Notes: generated by a model not told the origin, from the letters alone. Positions 49,657 to 58,560 are shown, counted from the first letter of the stretch. The stretch is 64,000 bases of DNA from Acinetobacter rathckeae (GCF_015627125.1 NZ_VTDO01000001.1:620001-684000), one strand, 5' to 3'. Program-made: numbers and translations.

Positions 49657-50032
49657 CTTTTTAGTTCATCTGTGCTTTAAGTCTGTGCAAAATTAGAAAA
49701 TAAATCGCCAATTTTTCACGTTATTTCATATATATCATTCATTTTAAAGAAATAGCCAAGTGATATTGCTTGGCATAGTTTATGCTTTATATTTACATAT
49801 TGTATACCATATACATTAATGCATATTTAAGAGAATATATTGCTTGATATCGCAATTAAGCAAAATAGATCATGACAAATGCTATTTATGTCTGAGAAAT
49901 TTAAAGAGAAATGGATTTTTATTTAAAAATTGACTGATTAATAGCATGAGTAAAACGTATAAATCATAGGAGAGACAGCCTCAAAAAAGCTATTTCTTCT
50001 AAGTACTATGAAAATAAATTAGAGTATTCGAT
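49657..50032. other. Intergenic region upstream of the hydroxyproline-type operon
   Basis: The 376 bp contain a perfect short palindrome at 49801-49815 and TTGCTT/AAGCAA half-sites 12 nt apart at 49840-49863. No gene is apparent. Confidence 0.5.
49801..49815. promoter_or_regulatory. Palindrome TGTATA-CCA-TATACA, possible GntR-type operator
   Basis: Six-base perfect half-sites around a 3-nt centre, 218 bp upstream of the epimerase gene. GntR/FCD regulators of amino-acid and hydroxyproline genes often bind TGTATACA-like sites. No regulator gene is adjacent, so the assignment is tentative. Confidence 0.4.
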
Positions 50033-50959
50033 ATGCAAAAAATATCAATTATTGATTCACATACAGGCGGTGAGCCAACGCGTTTAATTATAAATGGCTT
50101 TCCTGACTTGGGTGTAGGATCTATGCAAAATCGACTCAAGTGTTTATCTACACAGTATGATCATTATAGAAAAGCCACAATATTAGAACCTCGCGGTCAT
50201 AATGTGCTTGTAGGGGCGTTACTCTGTGAGCCAGTAAACCCTTCGGCAAGTGCAGGGGTTATTTTCTTTAATAATACAGGCTATTTAGGCATGTGTGGTC
50301 ATGGCACGATAGGCCTAATACATTCACTGGCTTACCTTGGTAAAATTACAACAGGCACACACAAAATAGAGACCCCAGTTGGTGATATTACTGCAATTTT
50401 GCATGAAGATGGTTCTGTGAGCATACGGAATGTTCCATCTTGGCGATATAAAAAAGACGTGAAATTTTATAGCGAAGAACTAGGTGAAATCAAAGGTGAT
50501 ATTGCTTGGGGTGGGAATTGGTTCTTTTTAGTCAATGAACATCATTTGCAGATAGATAAAGACAATATTCCAAAGCTAACGACATTTGCTTTAATGATTC
50601 AAAAAGAATTAAAAAACCAAAATATTTTTGGAGAAAATGGCGCAGTCATAGATCATATAGAACTGTTCACAGCAGATACACAGGCGAATAGTCGGAGTTT
50701 TGTATTGTGCCCTGGTGGTGAGTATGACAGATCACCTTGTGGCACGGGTACAAGTGCTAAGTTGGCCTGTTTGGCGGCAGACCAGAAGTTAGAACCAAAT
50801 CAATTATGGCAGCAAGCCAGTATTATTGGTAGTCAATTTGAAGCCTATTACGAGCCACTTGAGGTTGGTATACAACCTATTATTCGTGGTTCTGCATCAA
50901 TCAGTGCCGAAACGACCTTAATATTGGAGGATAACGATGTCTTTATTTGGGGGATTTAA
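50033..50959 (+). CDS. 4-hydroxyproline 2-epimerase (proline racemase family)
   Basis: The 308-residue protein has the proline-racemase active-site signatures MCGHGTIGL (C88) and [16 protein letters not shown] (second catalytic Cys). Having both cysteines argues for an epimerase/racemase and against trans-3-hydroxyproline dehydratase, which has Thr at one position. The likely reaction is trans-4-hydroxy-L-proline to cis-4-hydroxy-D-proline. It is directly followed by a reductase gene with no gap (TAAATG-type junction). The ribosome site is weak. Confidence 0.88.
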   Translation: MQKISIIDSHTGGEPTRLIINGFPDLGVGSMQNRLKCLSTQYDHYRKATILEPRGHNVLVGALLCEPVNPSASAGVIFFNNTGYLGMCGHGTIGLIHSLAYLGKITTGTHKIETPVGDITAILHEDGSVSIRNVPSWRYKKDVKFYSEELGEIKGDIAWGGNWFFLVNEHHLQIDKDNIPKLTTFALMIQKELKNQNIFGENGAVIDHIELFTADTQANSRSFVLCPGGEYDRSPCGTGTSAKLACLAADQKLEPNQLWQQASIIGSQFEAYYEPLEVGIQPIIRGSASISAETTLILEDNDVFIWGI

Positions 50960-51970
50960 ATGCATATAGACATTCCCAACTTAAAAACATTTATATATTA
51001 CATATTAAAGGATCAGGGATTTACCTCAGACCATGCACAAGAAATCATGCAGACAGTTGTATCTGCAGAAATAGATGGTTGTCATTCACATGGTATTTGG
51101 CGAATACTCGGCTGTATTCAGACGTTACATAACAAAAAAGTGTCTGCAACAGCTGAGCCAATTGTAAAAGATATAAAGCCAGGCTTGGTTCAGGTCGATG
51201 CGAAAGGTGGATTTTCTCCCTTGGCTTTTAAACATGGTTTACCGTACTTGATCGACAAAGTGAAAAATCAAGGCATTGCAGCCATGGCAATTAACCATTG
51301 CGTTCACTTTTCTGCATTATGGGTTGAAGTAGAGCAATTAACACATGCAGGTTTGGTTGCTTTTGCATTTACACCAAGCCATGCATGGGTTACTCCAGAA
51401 GGTGGTCGACAAGGAATATTTGGTACAAATCCCATGGCTTTTGGTTGGCCTAGAAAAAATAAAGAGGCATTTATTTTTGATTTTGCAACCAGTGCTGTGG
51501 CAAGAGGTGAAATTCAACTGCACTTAAGGGAAGGAAAATCTATTCCTGAAGGGTGGGGAGTCGATAGAGAGGGTAAGCCATGTACAGACCCTCAAGAGGT
51601 TCTCAGTCATGGTGCAATGTTGGCTTTTGGTGGGCACAAAGGAGCCACTTTAGCCACAATGATTGAGTTAATTTCAGGGCCACTGATTGCAGATTTAACG
51701 AGTCATGAGTCTTTGGCTTATGATGAAAATACAGGGTCTTTACCTTACCATGGTGAATTAATTATTGCTTTAGATCCTGAAAGCTTTTTAGGCGGTTTAG
51801 TACAAGATCATTTCGATCGTGCAGAGTTCATCTTTCAGCAGATATTAGATCAAAATTTAAGACTACCTTCGCAAAGGCGCTATAAAAATAGACAACATCA
51901 TTTACAGCATGGATTAAACATTAATGATGGCTTATACCAAGAATTACTGGCATTAAAAGCCGAAAGTTGA
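50960..51970 (+). CDS. Ldh-family NAD(P)H oxidoreductase, probable delta1-pyrroline/piperideine-2-carboxylate reductase
   Basis: The 336-residue protein belongs to the type II malate/L-lactate dehydrogenase (YlbC/DpkA) family: DGCHSHGIWR near residue 40, GIFGTNPMAFGWPR and GGHKGATLATMIELISGPL. Family members next to hydroxyproline epimerases reduce cyclic imino acids (delta1-pyrroline-2-carboxylate, piperideine-2-carboxylate) to L-proline or L-pipecolate. Its start abuts the previous stop, so translation is coupled. The precise imine is inferred from context. Confidence 0.87.
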   Translation: MHIDIPNLKTFIYYILKDQGFTSDHAQEIMQTVVSAEIDGCHSHGIWRILGCIQTLHNKKVSATAEPIVKDIKPGLVQVDAKGGFSPLAFKHGLPYLIDKVKNQGIAAMAINHCVHFSALWVEVEQLTHAGLVAFAFTPSHAWVTPEGGRQGIFGTNPMAFGWPRKNKEAFIFDFATSAVARGEIQLHLREGKSIPEGWGVDREGKPCTDPQEVLSHGAMLAFGGHKGATLATMIELISGPLIADLTSHESLAYDENTGSLPYHGELIIALDPESFLGGLVQDHFDRAEFIFQQILDQNLRLPSQRRYKNRQHHLQHGLNINDGLYQELLALKAES

Positions 51971-51979
51971 GAGTGTTTT

Positions 51980-53215
51980 ATGCAAAATATAACTATTGTT
52001 GGTGCGGGAATTATTGGGCTTTCGATTGCTTATGCACTGCATAAAGCAGGGGTTTCTGTTACGGTCATTGATCGTGATGCTGCAGGGGATAAAGTTTCTT
52101 TTGGTAATGCAGGTTCTATTGCTGTGATGGAAGTGAATCCCGCAAGTGTGCCGGGTGTTTTTTGGAAAGTTCCTGCTTGGATTATGAGCCCATTGGGTCC
52201 TTTATCTGTTCGTCCAAACTATAGTTTAAAATTACTGCCTTGGCTTTATCAGTTTTATCTTGCTAGTAAGCCAAAACATGCACTTCGTTCACATCATGCC
52301 TTAGCTACACTGAATAAAAATGCATATGTGGACATGATTCCGATGTTTACAGAGATTGGTGTAGTAAGTGAGCTTAAACAAAAAGGGGCATTAGTAGTTT
52401 ATGAGACTGATACAGGTTTTGAGCAAGACCAAGCTATGTGGCAGTTAAGACAAAACGCAGGAGTAGATGCAATGTATTTATCTGCTGATCAAACAAGAGA
52501 GTATGAACCTGCTTTAGGTGAACGAGTGAAACATGGCATGTTTGTTTCTAATGCAAGCTATGTGACAGACCCTAAGTACATTGTAGATCAACTCAGGGCT
52601 TGGCTCATTAAAAATGATGTCCAGTTTATTCAAGATGAAGTTAAATCTATTCAAAAACAATCAAATAGTATGTATGTACAAGGAAAAAATGCACGATATG
52701 AAGCAGATAAAGTTGTTTTAGCTACAGGGGCTTGGTCATCCGAATTGACCAAGCTGCTTGGTGAAAAGTGTTATGTTGAAAGTGAAAGAGGTTACAATAC
52801 CACGATTCAAAACCCTGACATTACAATAGCACGCGAGATCGTTTTTGCTGAACGAAAATTTGTAATGACACCATTAAGTTGTGGCTTACGTATTGGTGGT
52901 GCAGCAGAATTTGGTGGTTTAAATAATGTGCCAAATTATAAACGTTCAGGTGCTTTGGTTAAGTTAGCCCAATTGTATTTTCCAAACTTAAAGCATATAA
53001 AAGGAAGTGTTTGGGCAGGACATCGTCCAAGTACACCTGATAGCTTACCAATTATTAGTCGCTCACAGTATAGCGATCGTTTATTTTATGCTTTTGGTCA
53101 TGGTCATTTAGGTTTAACACAATGTGCGATTACAGCACGGTTGATTAAAGAGATGATTTTTAATGAAAAATCTGAAGTTGATGTTTCTATGTATAGTATT
53201 GATCGCTTTAATTAA
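51980..53215 (+). CDS. FAD-dependent D-amino acid/D-hydroxyproline dehydrogenase
   Basis: The 411-residue DadA-like flavoprotein starts with a Rossmann FAD site ITIVGAGIIGLSIAYALHKAG and ends with the FAD-contacting GHRPSTPDSLPIISR and YAFGHGHLGLTQCAITARLI. Single-chain relatives oxidise D-amino acids at the membrane and pass electrons to quinone. Behind an epimerase, cis-4-hydroxy-D-proline is the likely substrate. The deaminase and the ketoglutarate-semialdehyde dehydrogenase that complete that pathway are absent from the window. It ends 120 bp from dif. Confidence 0.88.
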   Translation: MQNITIVGAGIIGLSIAYALHKAGVSVTVIDRDAAGDKVSFGNAGSIAVMEVNPASVPGVFWKVPAWIMSPLGPLSVRPNYSLKLLPWLYQFYLASKPKHALRSHHALATLNKNAYVDMIPMFTEIGVVSELKQKGALVVYETDTGFEQDQAMWQLRQNAGVDAMYLSADQTREYEPALGERVKHGMFVSNASYVTDPKYIVDQLRAWLIKNDVQFIQDEVKSIQKQSNSMYVQGKNARYEADKVVLATGAWSSELTKLLGEKCYVESERGYNTTIQNPDITIAREIVFAERKFVMTPLSCGLRIGGAAEFGGLNNVPNYKRSGALVKLAQLYFPNLKHIKGSVWAGHRPSTPDSLPIISRSQYSDRLFYAFGHGHLGLTQCAITARLIKEMIFNEKSEVDVSMYSIDRFN

Positions 53216-53334
53216 GAAAAGTTAAATTTTATTTAAAAAAAAGTCGCTATAGCCACAAATATGTTTGTATTGTTAGAAAAGCTTTTATATCGTATGTAGG
53301 TAGATGGTTGGGCACCTAGTACTTGCATAACTTT

Positions 53335-53362
53335 ATTTAACATAATACCAATTATGCGAAAT
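53335..53362 (-). other. dif: XerCD recombination site dif (chromosome dimer resolution)
   Basis: Left half ATTTAACATAA, 6-bp centre TACCAA, right half TTATGCGAAAT. Read on the - strand this gives XerC half ATTTCGCATAA and XerD half TTATGTTAAAT. The XerD half is identical to that of E. coli dif, and the XerC half shares its CGCATAA end. XerC/XerD resolve chromosome dimers here under FtsK control. Strand-bias and motif-polarity changes nearby support a chromosomal terminus rather than a plasmid-type pdif. Confidence 0.9.
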
Positions 53363-53410
53363 GAAGTTATTAGAACCCAATTAAAGTGTCTATATTCTCA
53401 CCAATAAAAG

Positions 53411-53449
53411 TATCTAGTTTATGATGGTAAACCCATCATAAACTAGATA
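53411..53449. repeat. 17-bp perfect hairpin beside dif
   Basis: Arms 53411-53427 and 53433-53449 pair perfectly around a 5-nt loop. It lies 49 bp right of dif and 11 bp before the transposase remnant, so it may derive from the mobile element's end or leader. No T run follows. Confidence 0.75.
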
Positions 53450-53459
53450 TGAAATATAG

Positions 53460-53634
53460 ATGCTGAATCTTTCTACCAGTCAAATTACTCAGTTAATACA
53501 GAAATTCAATAGCGATAATTTCTGAACATTTGCTTGGATTTGGCCCTACATTAGCTCATGAGAAACTCAGTAACAGATTCGGCTTTCATATTCCTGTAGA
53601 CCTATGGATTCCACGTTCTAAGCAAGCGTACTAA
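53460..53634 (+). pseudogene. Transposase remnant, ISNCY-like
   Basis: One frame reads MLNLSTSQITQLIQKFNSD, like the helix-turn-helix start of ISNCY-type transposases. After a frameshift a second frame reads ISEHLLGFGPTLAHEKLSNR and then DLWIPRSKQAY, matching the next conserved block (FGPTLAAEKL...GLW.PRR) with an internal deletion. Stops and frame changes show it is dead. The family name comes from remembered motif wording and should be taken as probable. Confidence 0.65.
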
Positions 53635-53673
53635 ACATCCCTATCAGCCTCTTTGGTCTAATTTAGCCAGAAC

Positions 53674-53821
53674 AGCCTTGAAATAGCTATTAGTGCCATG
53701 AAATTAGATAAAAATCAAACTATTGTTGTTGGTGATATAGATAATAAATCTTCAAGGTGCAAAAAATACAGGTTTAAACTGGTGTGTAAATGGGAATAGA
53801 CCAACAATATTAAAAATATGA
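53674..53821 (+). pseudogene. HAD-like hydrolase C-terminal remnant
   Basis: Frame one reads SLEIAISAMKLDKNQTIVVGD, and after a frame change AKNTGLNWCVNGNRPTILKI then stop. This resembles the C-terminal motif (TIVVGDS..DI..AKNTG) of phosphoglycolate-phosphatase-like HAD enzymes. The N-terminal two-thirds is missing. It probably decayed in place at the terminus. Confidence 0.6.
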
Positions 53822-54044
53822 ATAAAAAATAATTAAGATTATGAAATTAGATATATAAACTATTTAATTAAATAATTGTTAGGTGTATATTTACAATGCT
53901 CCAAAACTTGTTTAGATGTTGATAAGAAACAACTAAGTCGTGATCTAATTTAGACTTTTTATATGCCTACCCTTCCATCACTTTCCAGATAGGCTTTTGA
54001 CTAAACTATTTATAATTTTTTTTAATCTATGCGTCAATATTTAC

Positions 54045-54317
54045 TTAATCCACATTCGATCTTCTATGCTGTCTTGAGCAGTATGCTCTATTTACTTCTG
54101 GAGATCTTAGCTTTAAATGTTTTGTTTTTAGGTCCGTTACACGTTCTCTCCATAAGCGAAAGCTTCCAGGCTGCATATGAGCACGCATTAAGTTTATAGT
54201 TTCAGATTCATTTAAGCCAAATAGATACTCAATTGCTTCAAATGGTGTTCTATCTTCCCACGCCATTTCAATAATTCTAGATATTTCATCTATAGAGTAA
54301 CTTTTTATAGATTTCAT
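54045..54317 (-). CDS. DUF2805/TIGR03643 family protein
   Basis: The 90-residue protein reads SIDEISRIIEMAWEDRTPFEAIEYLFGLNESETINLMRAHMQPGSFRLWRERVTDLKTKHLKLRSPEV (landmarks split here), the DUF2805 pattern. It looks like a small helix-turn-helix-type protein; function is unknown. A strong ribosome site (AGGAGG, 8 nt before ATG) supports the start. Single gene on the right side of dif. Confidence 0.88.
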   Translation of the reverse strand: MKSIKSYSIDEISRIIEMAWEDRTPFEAIEYLFGLNESETINLMRAHMQPGSFRLWRERVTDLKTKHLKLRSPEVNRAYCSRQHRRSNVD

Positions 54318-54444
54318 AGTATGCCCCTCCTACTTTATTTATATATATGAGTTATTTTGCTAGAGTGAATATAATTGGCCTATGCACAATAGTAAAGCAT
54401 TAAATGTGAGCGGGTACAACAAGTGTTGATTAAAAAACCTAAAA

Positions 54445-55869
54445 TTATCTTGTAACATAAGGTAAAGCGGGTTCCCATTCACTACCATCTAACTCTAAGT
54501 CATCACTGAGTTTAATATCCTTAATATGCTGATCAAAAGCGTCTAAATATATTTTAGCCGAAATGGTTTTTGCTAAATGAGGAGCACCTTGCTCAATGCC
54601 TGAAATCATACCAACCAATGGCCCTTGACTCATACCTGCACTGTAATTAAAACAATATAGTCTAGAAAAACCTGACTTGAGGTGATTTTCTTTAGCAATA
54701 AACTCAAAATTTGTTGTTAGATATGGTGACTGAGCAAGACCTTCGTCTGGTAACTTACTCGATATATATACATCTTTCCATTGTTGAGTATGCTCTTTTA
54801 TGTAGTTTAACCAAGCATACTTAGACCAGTTTAGGGAAAAACCTGTAGCTAGAATTAAATAATCGAATACAAATGTATGCTTTTGTGTATATACAGAAAT
54901 TTTACTGTTGTTTTCTTTAACAGAAACCACGTGTTCATCAAAATTAAAATATGCATTTTTATGGCGAGATACCCTGAGTGTACTACCGTGAGGTGCTGGA
55001 GTTTTCTCTTGTTTCAAATAATAGTTAAAGTCCCATTTTTGTTCATTCGACCAATATGGGTACGAGTTTAAATAACCCGAGTTAACTGCAACCTTACCAC
55101 GATTTACTCTTGGAAGATCTTTGCAACGGCATAGTATTTCAACACTTTTTGCACCATGCTCTAACGCTGTAGCAGAGCTATCCATTGCTCCTGCACTATA
55201 ACCAATGACTCCAATGTTTAAGCCTTTAAAACGGTTATAGTCGGTGCCGTCATATGCATGTTCCCATAAATTCTGCGAAACACCTTCCATAAATTTTGGA
55301 ATACTCGGTGAACTAAAGCTATCAATACCCATCGCCAGTACTGTATGAGATGCAAAGTATGTTTCGACCTTCTCAGTATTTTGGAAATATAACTGACTAC
55401 CTTGTTTCTCAACTTTTAGATCAATAAGCTCATGCTCATAAATGATATTAGGTTCTGTAACTTTCTTAAACCATTGTAGGTAGTCATGCCATTGTAACCG
55501 TGGAATCTTATCAAGATCATCCCAAGCTTTTTGTCCAAATTGAACCTTAAACCATGCCTGAAAGGTTAAAGATGGGAAGTTTAATGCAGGGCCAATCGCT
55601 TGTTTAGGTGATCTGAGCGTTTGCATGAGAGCTGGTTGTTTCCAAGGCCCTTCCTCGCCTTCTTTACATTTATCAAAAATTATAGCTTGAACCCCTTCTG
55701 TACGTAATGCCAAAGCTAAAGCCAAACTTGACATTCCTGCACCAACAATCACAACATCAACTTTTTTATTGTCTAAACAATTGTTTGAAATGACCCATGA
55801 TTTTTTGGGGATATTTAAATGAATAAAGTCTTCTTGTATTCGTTGTTCTAGATCATCTAAGTTTTTCAT
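54445..55869 (-). CDS. FAD/NAD(P)-dependent oxidoreductase, flavin monooxygenase-like
   Basis: The 474-residue protein has an FAD Rossmann site at about residue 35 (VDVVIVGAGMSSLALALALRTEGVQAIIFDK), a second nucleotide site around residue 215 (IGVIGYSAGAMDSSATALEHGAKSVEILCR), and the ATGF-type motif YLILATGFSLNWS. This layout fits class B flavin monooxygenases or lysine/ornithine N-hydroxylase relatives. Substrate unknown. ATG 55869 is preferred to an upstream in-frame GTG. It has no co-directional partner nearby. Confidence 0.82.
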   Translation of the reverse strand: MKNLDDLEQRIQEDFIHLNIPKKSWVISNNCLDNKKVDVVIVGAGMSSLALALALRTEGVQAIIFDKCKEGEEGPWKQPALMQTLRSPKQAIGPALNFPSLTFQAWFKVQFGQKAWDDLDKIPRLQWHDYLQWFKKVTEPNIIYEHELIDLKVEKQGSQLYFQNTEKVETYFASHTVLAMGIDSFSSPSIPKFMEGVSQNLWEHAYDGTDYNRFKGLNIGVIGYSAGAMDSSATALEHGAKSVEILCRCKDLPRVNRGKVAVNSGYLNSYPYWSNEQKWDFNYYLKQEKTPAPHGSTLRVSRHKNAYFNFDEHVVSVKENNSKISVYTQKHTFVFDYLILATGFSLNWSKYAWLNYIKEHTQQWKDVYISSKLPDEGLAQSPYLTTNFEFIAKENHLKSGFSRLYCFNYSAGMSQGPLVGMISGIEQGAPHLAKTISAKIYLDAFDQHIKDIKLSDDLELDGSEWEPALPYVTR

Positions 55870-56169
55870 ATTAACCACTATTATACAGCTCCATAATTTA
55901 ATTAGAAGTGATGCTTTGTATTGAAAAGAATGTCATTGGTAATGACTATTAAAATAACCTAAAATCTAATTCAATTATATATATTTAAATATGACTTTTT
56001 ATTTATTTCTGATGTTGAATAGATTGAGTAAAAATATGAAATAATAAGAACTAGATAACATTTGCGATATCGAGACTATATATTGCGCTTCTTTAGCATA
56101 ACGACTATGCTTGCTTATCACTTTTTGTTATATTTAAATCATAAAAATTCATTTGGAGAGTTTAGGGAT
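55870..56169. other. Divergent intergenic region, nothing firm recognised
   Basis: About 300 AT-rich bases. AAATAACCTAAAATC near 55950 loosely resembles the dispersed 14-mer but has several mismatches. Confidence 0.4.
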
Positions 56170-57336
56170 ATGAAACAGCAAATTTATCTAGATTATGCTG
56201 CAACAACACCAGTTTACCCTGAGATAATAGAAAAGATGGCACAGAGCCTTTCATTTACAGGTACTTTTGGTAACCCTGCTTCAAATGGACACCCTTTTGG
56301 GCAACAGGCACGACAAAAGGTAGAACAAGCTAGAAGTGATGTTGCATCTCTTATTGGTGCAACTGCAGATGAAATTATTTGGACATCAGGTGCAACAGAA
56401 TCCAATAATTTGGCCTTGAAAGGTGTGACAGAGCGTTATGCTTCTCGTGGGAAACATATTATTACCAGTCAAATTGAGCATAAAGCCATTTTAGACAGCT
56501 GTGCGAAATTAGAAAGCCTTGGTTTTGAAGTGACCTATCTTAAACCAAATGCAGAAACAGGAATAATTACGCCTGATGCTGTAAAAGATGCAATTCGTCC
56601 AGATACGTTGCTTATTTCCCTCATGATGGTAAATAATGAAATTGGTACAATTACAGATATAAAATCTATTGGTGAAACTGCAAAACAGCAAGATATTTTC
56701 TTTCATGTAGATGCGGCACAAGCGGCAGGTAAATTACATATAGATGTACATGCATTAAATATAGACTTATTAAGCCTTTCTGCACATAAAGTATATGGCC
56801 CTAAAGGAATTGGGGCTTTATATGTAAACCATCAAAAAACATTCGAAATTGAGCCACAAATACATGGTGGTGGCCATGAGCAAGGTTGTCGTTCTGGTAC
56901 GCTTGCGACACACCAAATTGTAGGTATGGGTGAAGCATTTAAAATTGCGAAGCTAAGCCTAGATACAGAGCAAGAGCGACTTAAATTACTTCAACAGAAG
57001 CTATTTGATGGTTTAAAGGCAATGACGAGTATTGTTTTGAATGGTGATTTAGAACAACGCGTTGCTAATTATTTAAATGTTTCATTTACAGAAGATAATC
57101 CTTTTGTACTCATTAACGCCGTGAAAACATTTGCTGCTGTTTCAAGTGGTTCAGCATGTAACTCAGGTAAAGCTGGTGCATCACATGTCTTACTGGCGAT
57201 AGACCGTACAGAAACCCATGCTAAGAATGCAATTCGTTTTAGCTTTGGTAAATATACCACTGAAAAAAATATCGATGATTTACTTGAGCACTTGAAACAT
57301 GTTCAGGACACAACGCAAATTGTGACATTTATATAA
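56170..57336 (+). CDS. Cysteine desulfurase (NifS/IscS-like)
   Basis: The 388-residue PLP enzyme starts MKQQIYLDYAATTPVYPE; ATG 56170 is chosen because GGAGAG lies 10 nt upstream and family members start here. It has SGATESNNLALKG, SQIEHKAILDSC, the PLP lysine in SLSAHKVYGPKGIGALYV (K207), and the sulfur-carrying cysteine in SSGSACNSG (C330). It makes persulfide sulfur from cysteine for Fe-S clusters or thio-modification. It lies outside an isc operon, so it is probably a paralogue; iscU/iscR are not in the window. A sulfate-binding-protein gene follows. Confidence 0.91.
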   Translation: MKQQIYLDYAATTPVYPEIIEKMAQSLSFTGTFGNPASNGHPFGQQARQKVEQARSDVASLIGATADEIIWTSGATESNNLALKGVTERYASRGKHIITSQIEHKAILDSCAKLESLGFEVTYLKPNAETGIITPDAVKDAIRPDTLLISLMMVNNEIGTITDIKSIGETAKQQDIFFHVDAAQAAGKLHIDVHALNIDLLSLSAHKVYGPKGIGALYVNHQKTFEIEPQIHGGGHEQGCRSGTLATHQIVGMGEAFKIAKLSLDTEQERLKLLQQKLFDGLKAMTSIVLNGDLEQRVANYLNVSFTEDNPFVLINAVKTFAAVSSGSACNSGKAGASHVLLAIDRTETHAKNAIRFSFGKYTTEKNIDDLLEHLKHVQDTTQIVTFI

Positions 57337-57391
57337 TACTCCGATGGTTTAAGCTAAAGCACATTTTGTGATTAAACATATTAAGTACGTA

Positions 57392-57472
57392 TATAAGTTT
57401 ATATTGTATTGTTGTTAGGTAATTTTAGAGAATCCTCTATAATTTGACATTCTTATAAACTTATATTGTATT
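57392..57472. repeat. Pair of near-identical 19-bp direct repeats upstream of sbp
   Basis: TATAAGTTTATATTGTATT (57392-57410) and TATAAACTTATATTGTATT (57454-57472) differ at 2 positions and are 62 bp apart, about six helical turns. Each contains a TATAAG/CTTATA-type near-palindrome. They probably bind a regulator of sbp, which might be a sulfur-starvation LysR protein. Confidence 0.6.
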
Positions 57473-57546
57473 TATTACAGCAGAATGCCTTAAATCTTTC
57501 GATTTCAACGATTGGCATGTTATTAGCTTAAATCATGGATTTATAT

Positions 57547-58545
57547 ATGAAAAAACTATTTTTACTTGGTGTTTTAGGCGTTATTTTGTCTTCAACATCA
57601 GCGATTGCTGCTGAAACAAAAAGCTTTTTAAATGTTTCATATGATCCAACACGTGAATTCTATAAAGATTATAATCAAGCATTTGGTGAATATTGGTATA
57701 GTAAAACAGGTCAGAGAATTGATTTTAAACAATCACATGGTGGATCTGGAAAACAAGCACGTGCTGTGGCAACAGGATTAAAAGCAGATGTTGTAACACT
57801 TGCTCTAGCCAATGATATTGATGAAATTGCTAATGCAGGATACATCCGTAAAGATTGGCAGAAACAATTTCCAAATAACTCTGCACCATACACTTCTACG
57901 ATTGTTTATTTAGTGCGTAAAGGTAATCCAAAACATATTAAAGATTGGAATGACTTAGCAAAGCCTGGAGTGGAAGTGATTACTCCTAACCCTAAAACAG
58001 GTGGAGCACCACGATGGATTTATCTTGCCGCTTGGGGGTATGCACTTAAACAACCAGGTGGAAACGATACTAAAGCACGTCAGCTAGTTACCGATATCTA
58101 TCAAAATGTAAAAGTTTTAGATTCAGCCGCACGTGCATCTATGACAACATTTACAGAGAGAAATATTGGTGATGTGCTTTTAACATGGGAAAATGAGGCA
58201 TTATTGGCTCAAAAGAACTTACCAAAGGGTGAGTTTGAGATTGTTTACCCATCTATTTCAATTTTGGCAGAACCTTCTGTTGCTATTGTAGATAAAACAG
58301 TGGATGAAAATGGCAACCGTTTAATCGCAAAAGGTTATTTAAACTTCTTATATTCACCTCTTGGTCAGAACTTAGCTGCTGAATATAACTTCAGACCACG
58401 TAATAAAGAAGTTGCACAAAAGTATGCTTATAAATTTCCAAAGTTACAGTTATTCACAATAGACTCTGTATTTGGTAGCTGGGCTAATGCTCAAAAGATT
58501 CACTTCGCCAATGGCGGTGTTTTTGATCAGATTTACAAAAAGTAA
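57547..58545 (+). CDS. sbp: Sulfate/thiosulfate-binding periplasmic protein
   Basis: The 332-residue protein has a signal peptide (MKKLFLLGVLGVILSSTSAIAA) and the sulfate-binding-protein landmarks LNVSYDPTREFYKDYNQAF, FKQSHGGSGKQARAV, DVVTLALANDIDEIA, NPKTGGAPRWIYLAAWGYA and LLTWENEALL. It delivers sulfate or thiosulfate to the CysTWA importer, which is not encoded here. ATG 57547 is used because it starts the signal peptide; the ATG at 57535 adds four residues. It has its own terminator. Confidence 0.94.
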   Translation: MKKLFLLGVLGVILSSTSAIAAETKSFLNVSYDPTREFYKDYNQAFGEYWYSKTGQRIDFKQSHGGSGKQARAVATGLKADVVTLALANDIDEIANAGYIRKDWQKQFPNNSAPYTSTIVYLVRKGNPKHIKDWNDLAKPGVEVITPNPKTGGAPRWIYLAAWGYALKQPGGNDTKARQLVTDIYQNVKVLDSAARASMTTFTERNIGDVLLTWENEALLAQKNLPKGEFEIVYPSISILAEPSVAIVDKTVDENGNRLIAKGYLNFLYSPLGQNLAAEYNFRPRNKEVAQKYAYKFPKLQLFTIDSVFGSWANAQKIHFANGGVFDQIYKK

Positions 58546-58560
58546 TTCGTCACTTATTGA

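Larger units (their letters stand above)
53216..54044. other. Gene-poor region around dif with decayed gene fragments
   Basis: The 829 bp contain the dif site, a 17-bp hairpin at 53411-53449, and two broken gene remnants (53460-53634 and 53674-53821). The stretch 53830-54044 holds no recognised feature; a loose GCCTAC/GATAGGC hairpin near 53970-53995 could be a weak terminator. Confidence 0.7.

Noticed and set aside
53970..53995. Hairpin GCCTAC...GATAGGC resembling an integron attC core
   Set aside because: Stem is short and imperfect, with no paired inner sites and no integrase or cassette nearby.
55945..55970. Possible seventh copy of the polar 14-mer (AAATAACCTAAAATC)
   Set aside because: Several mismatches in the core and opposite orientation to the other right-side copies; not counted.
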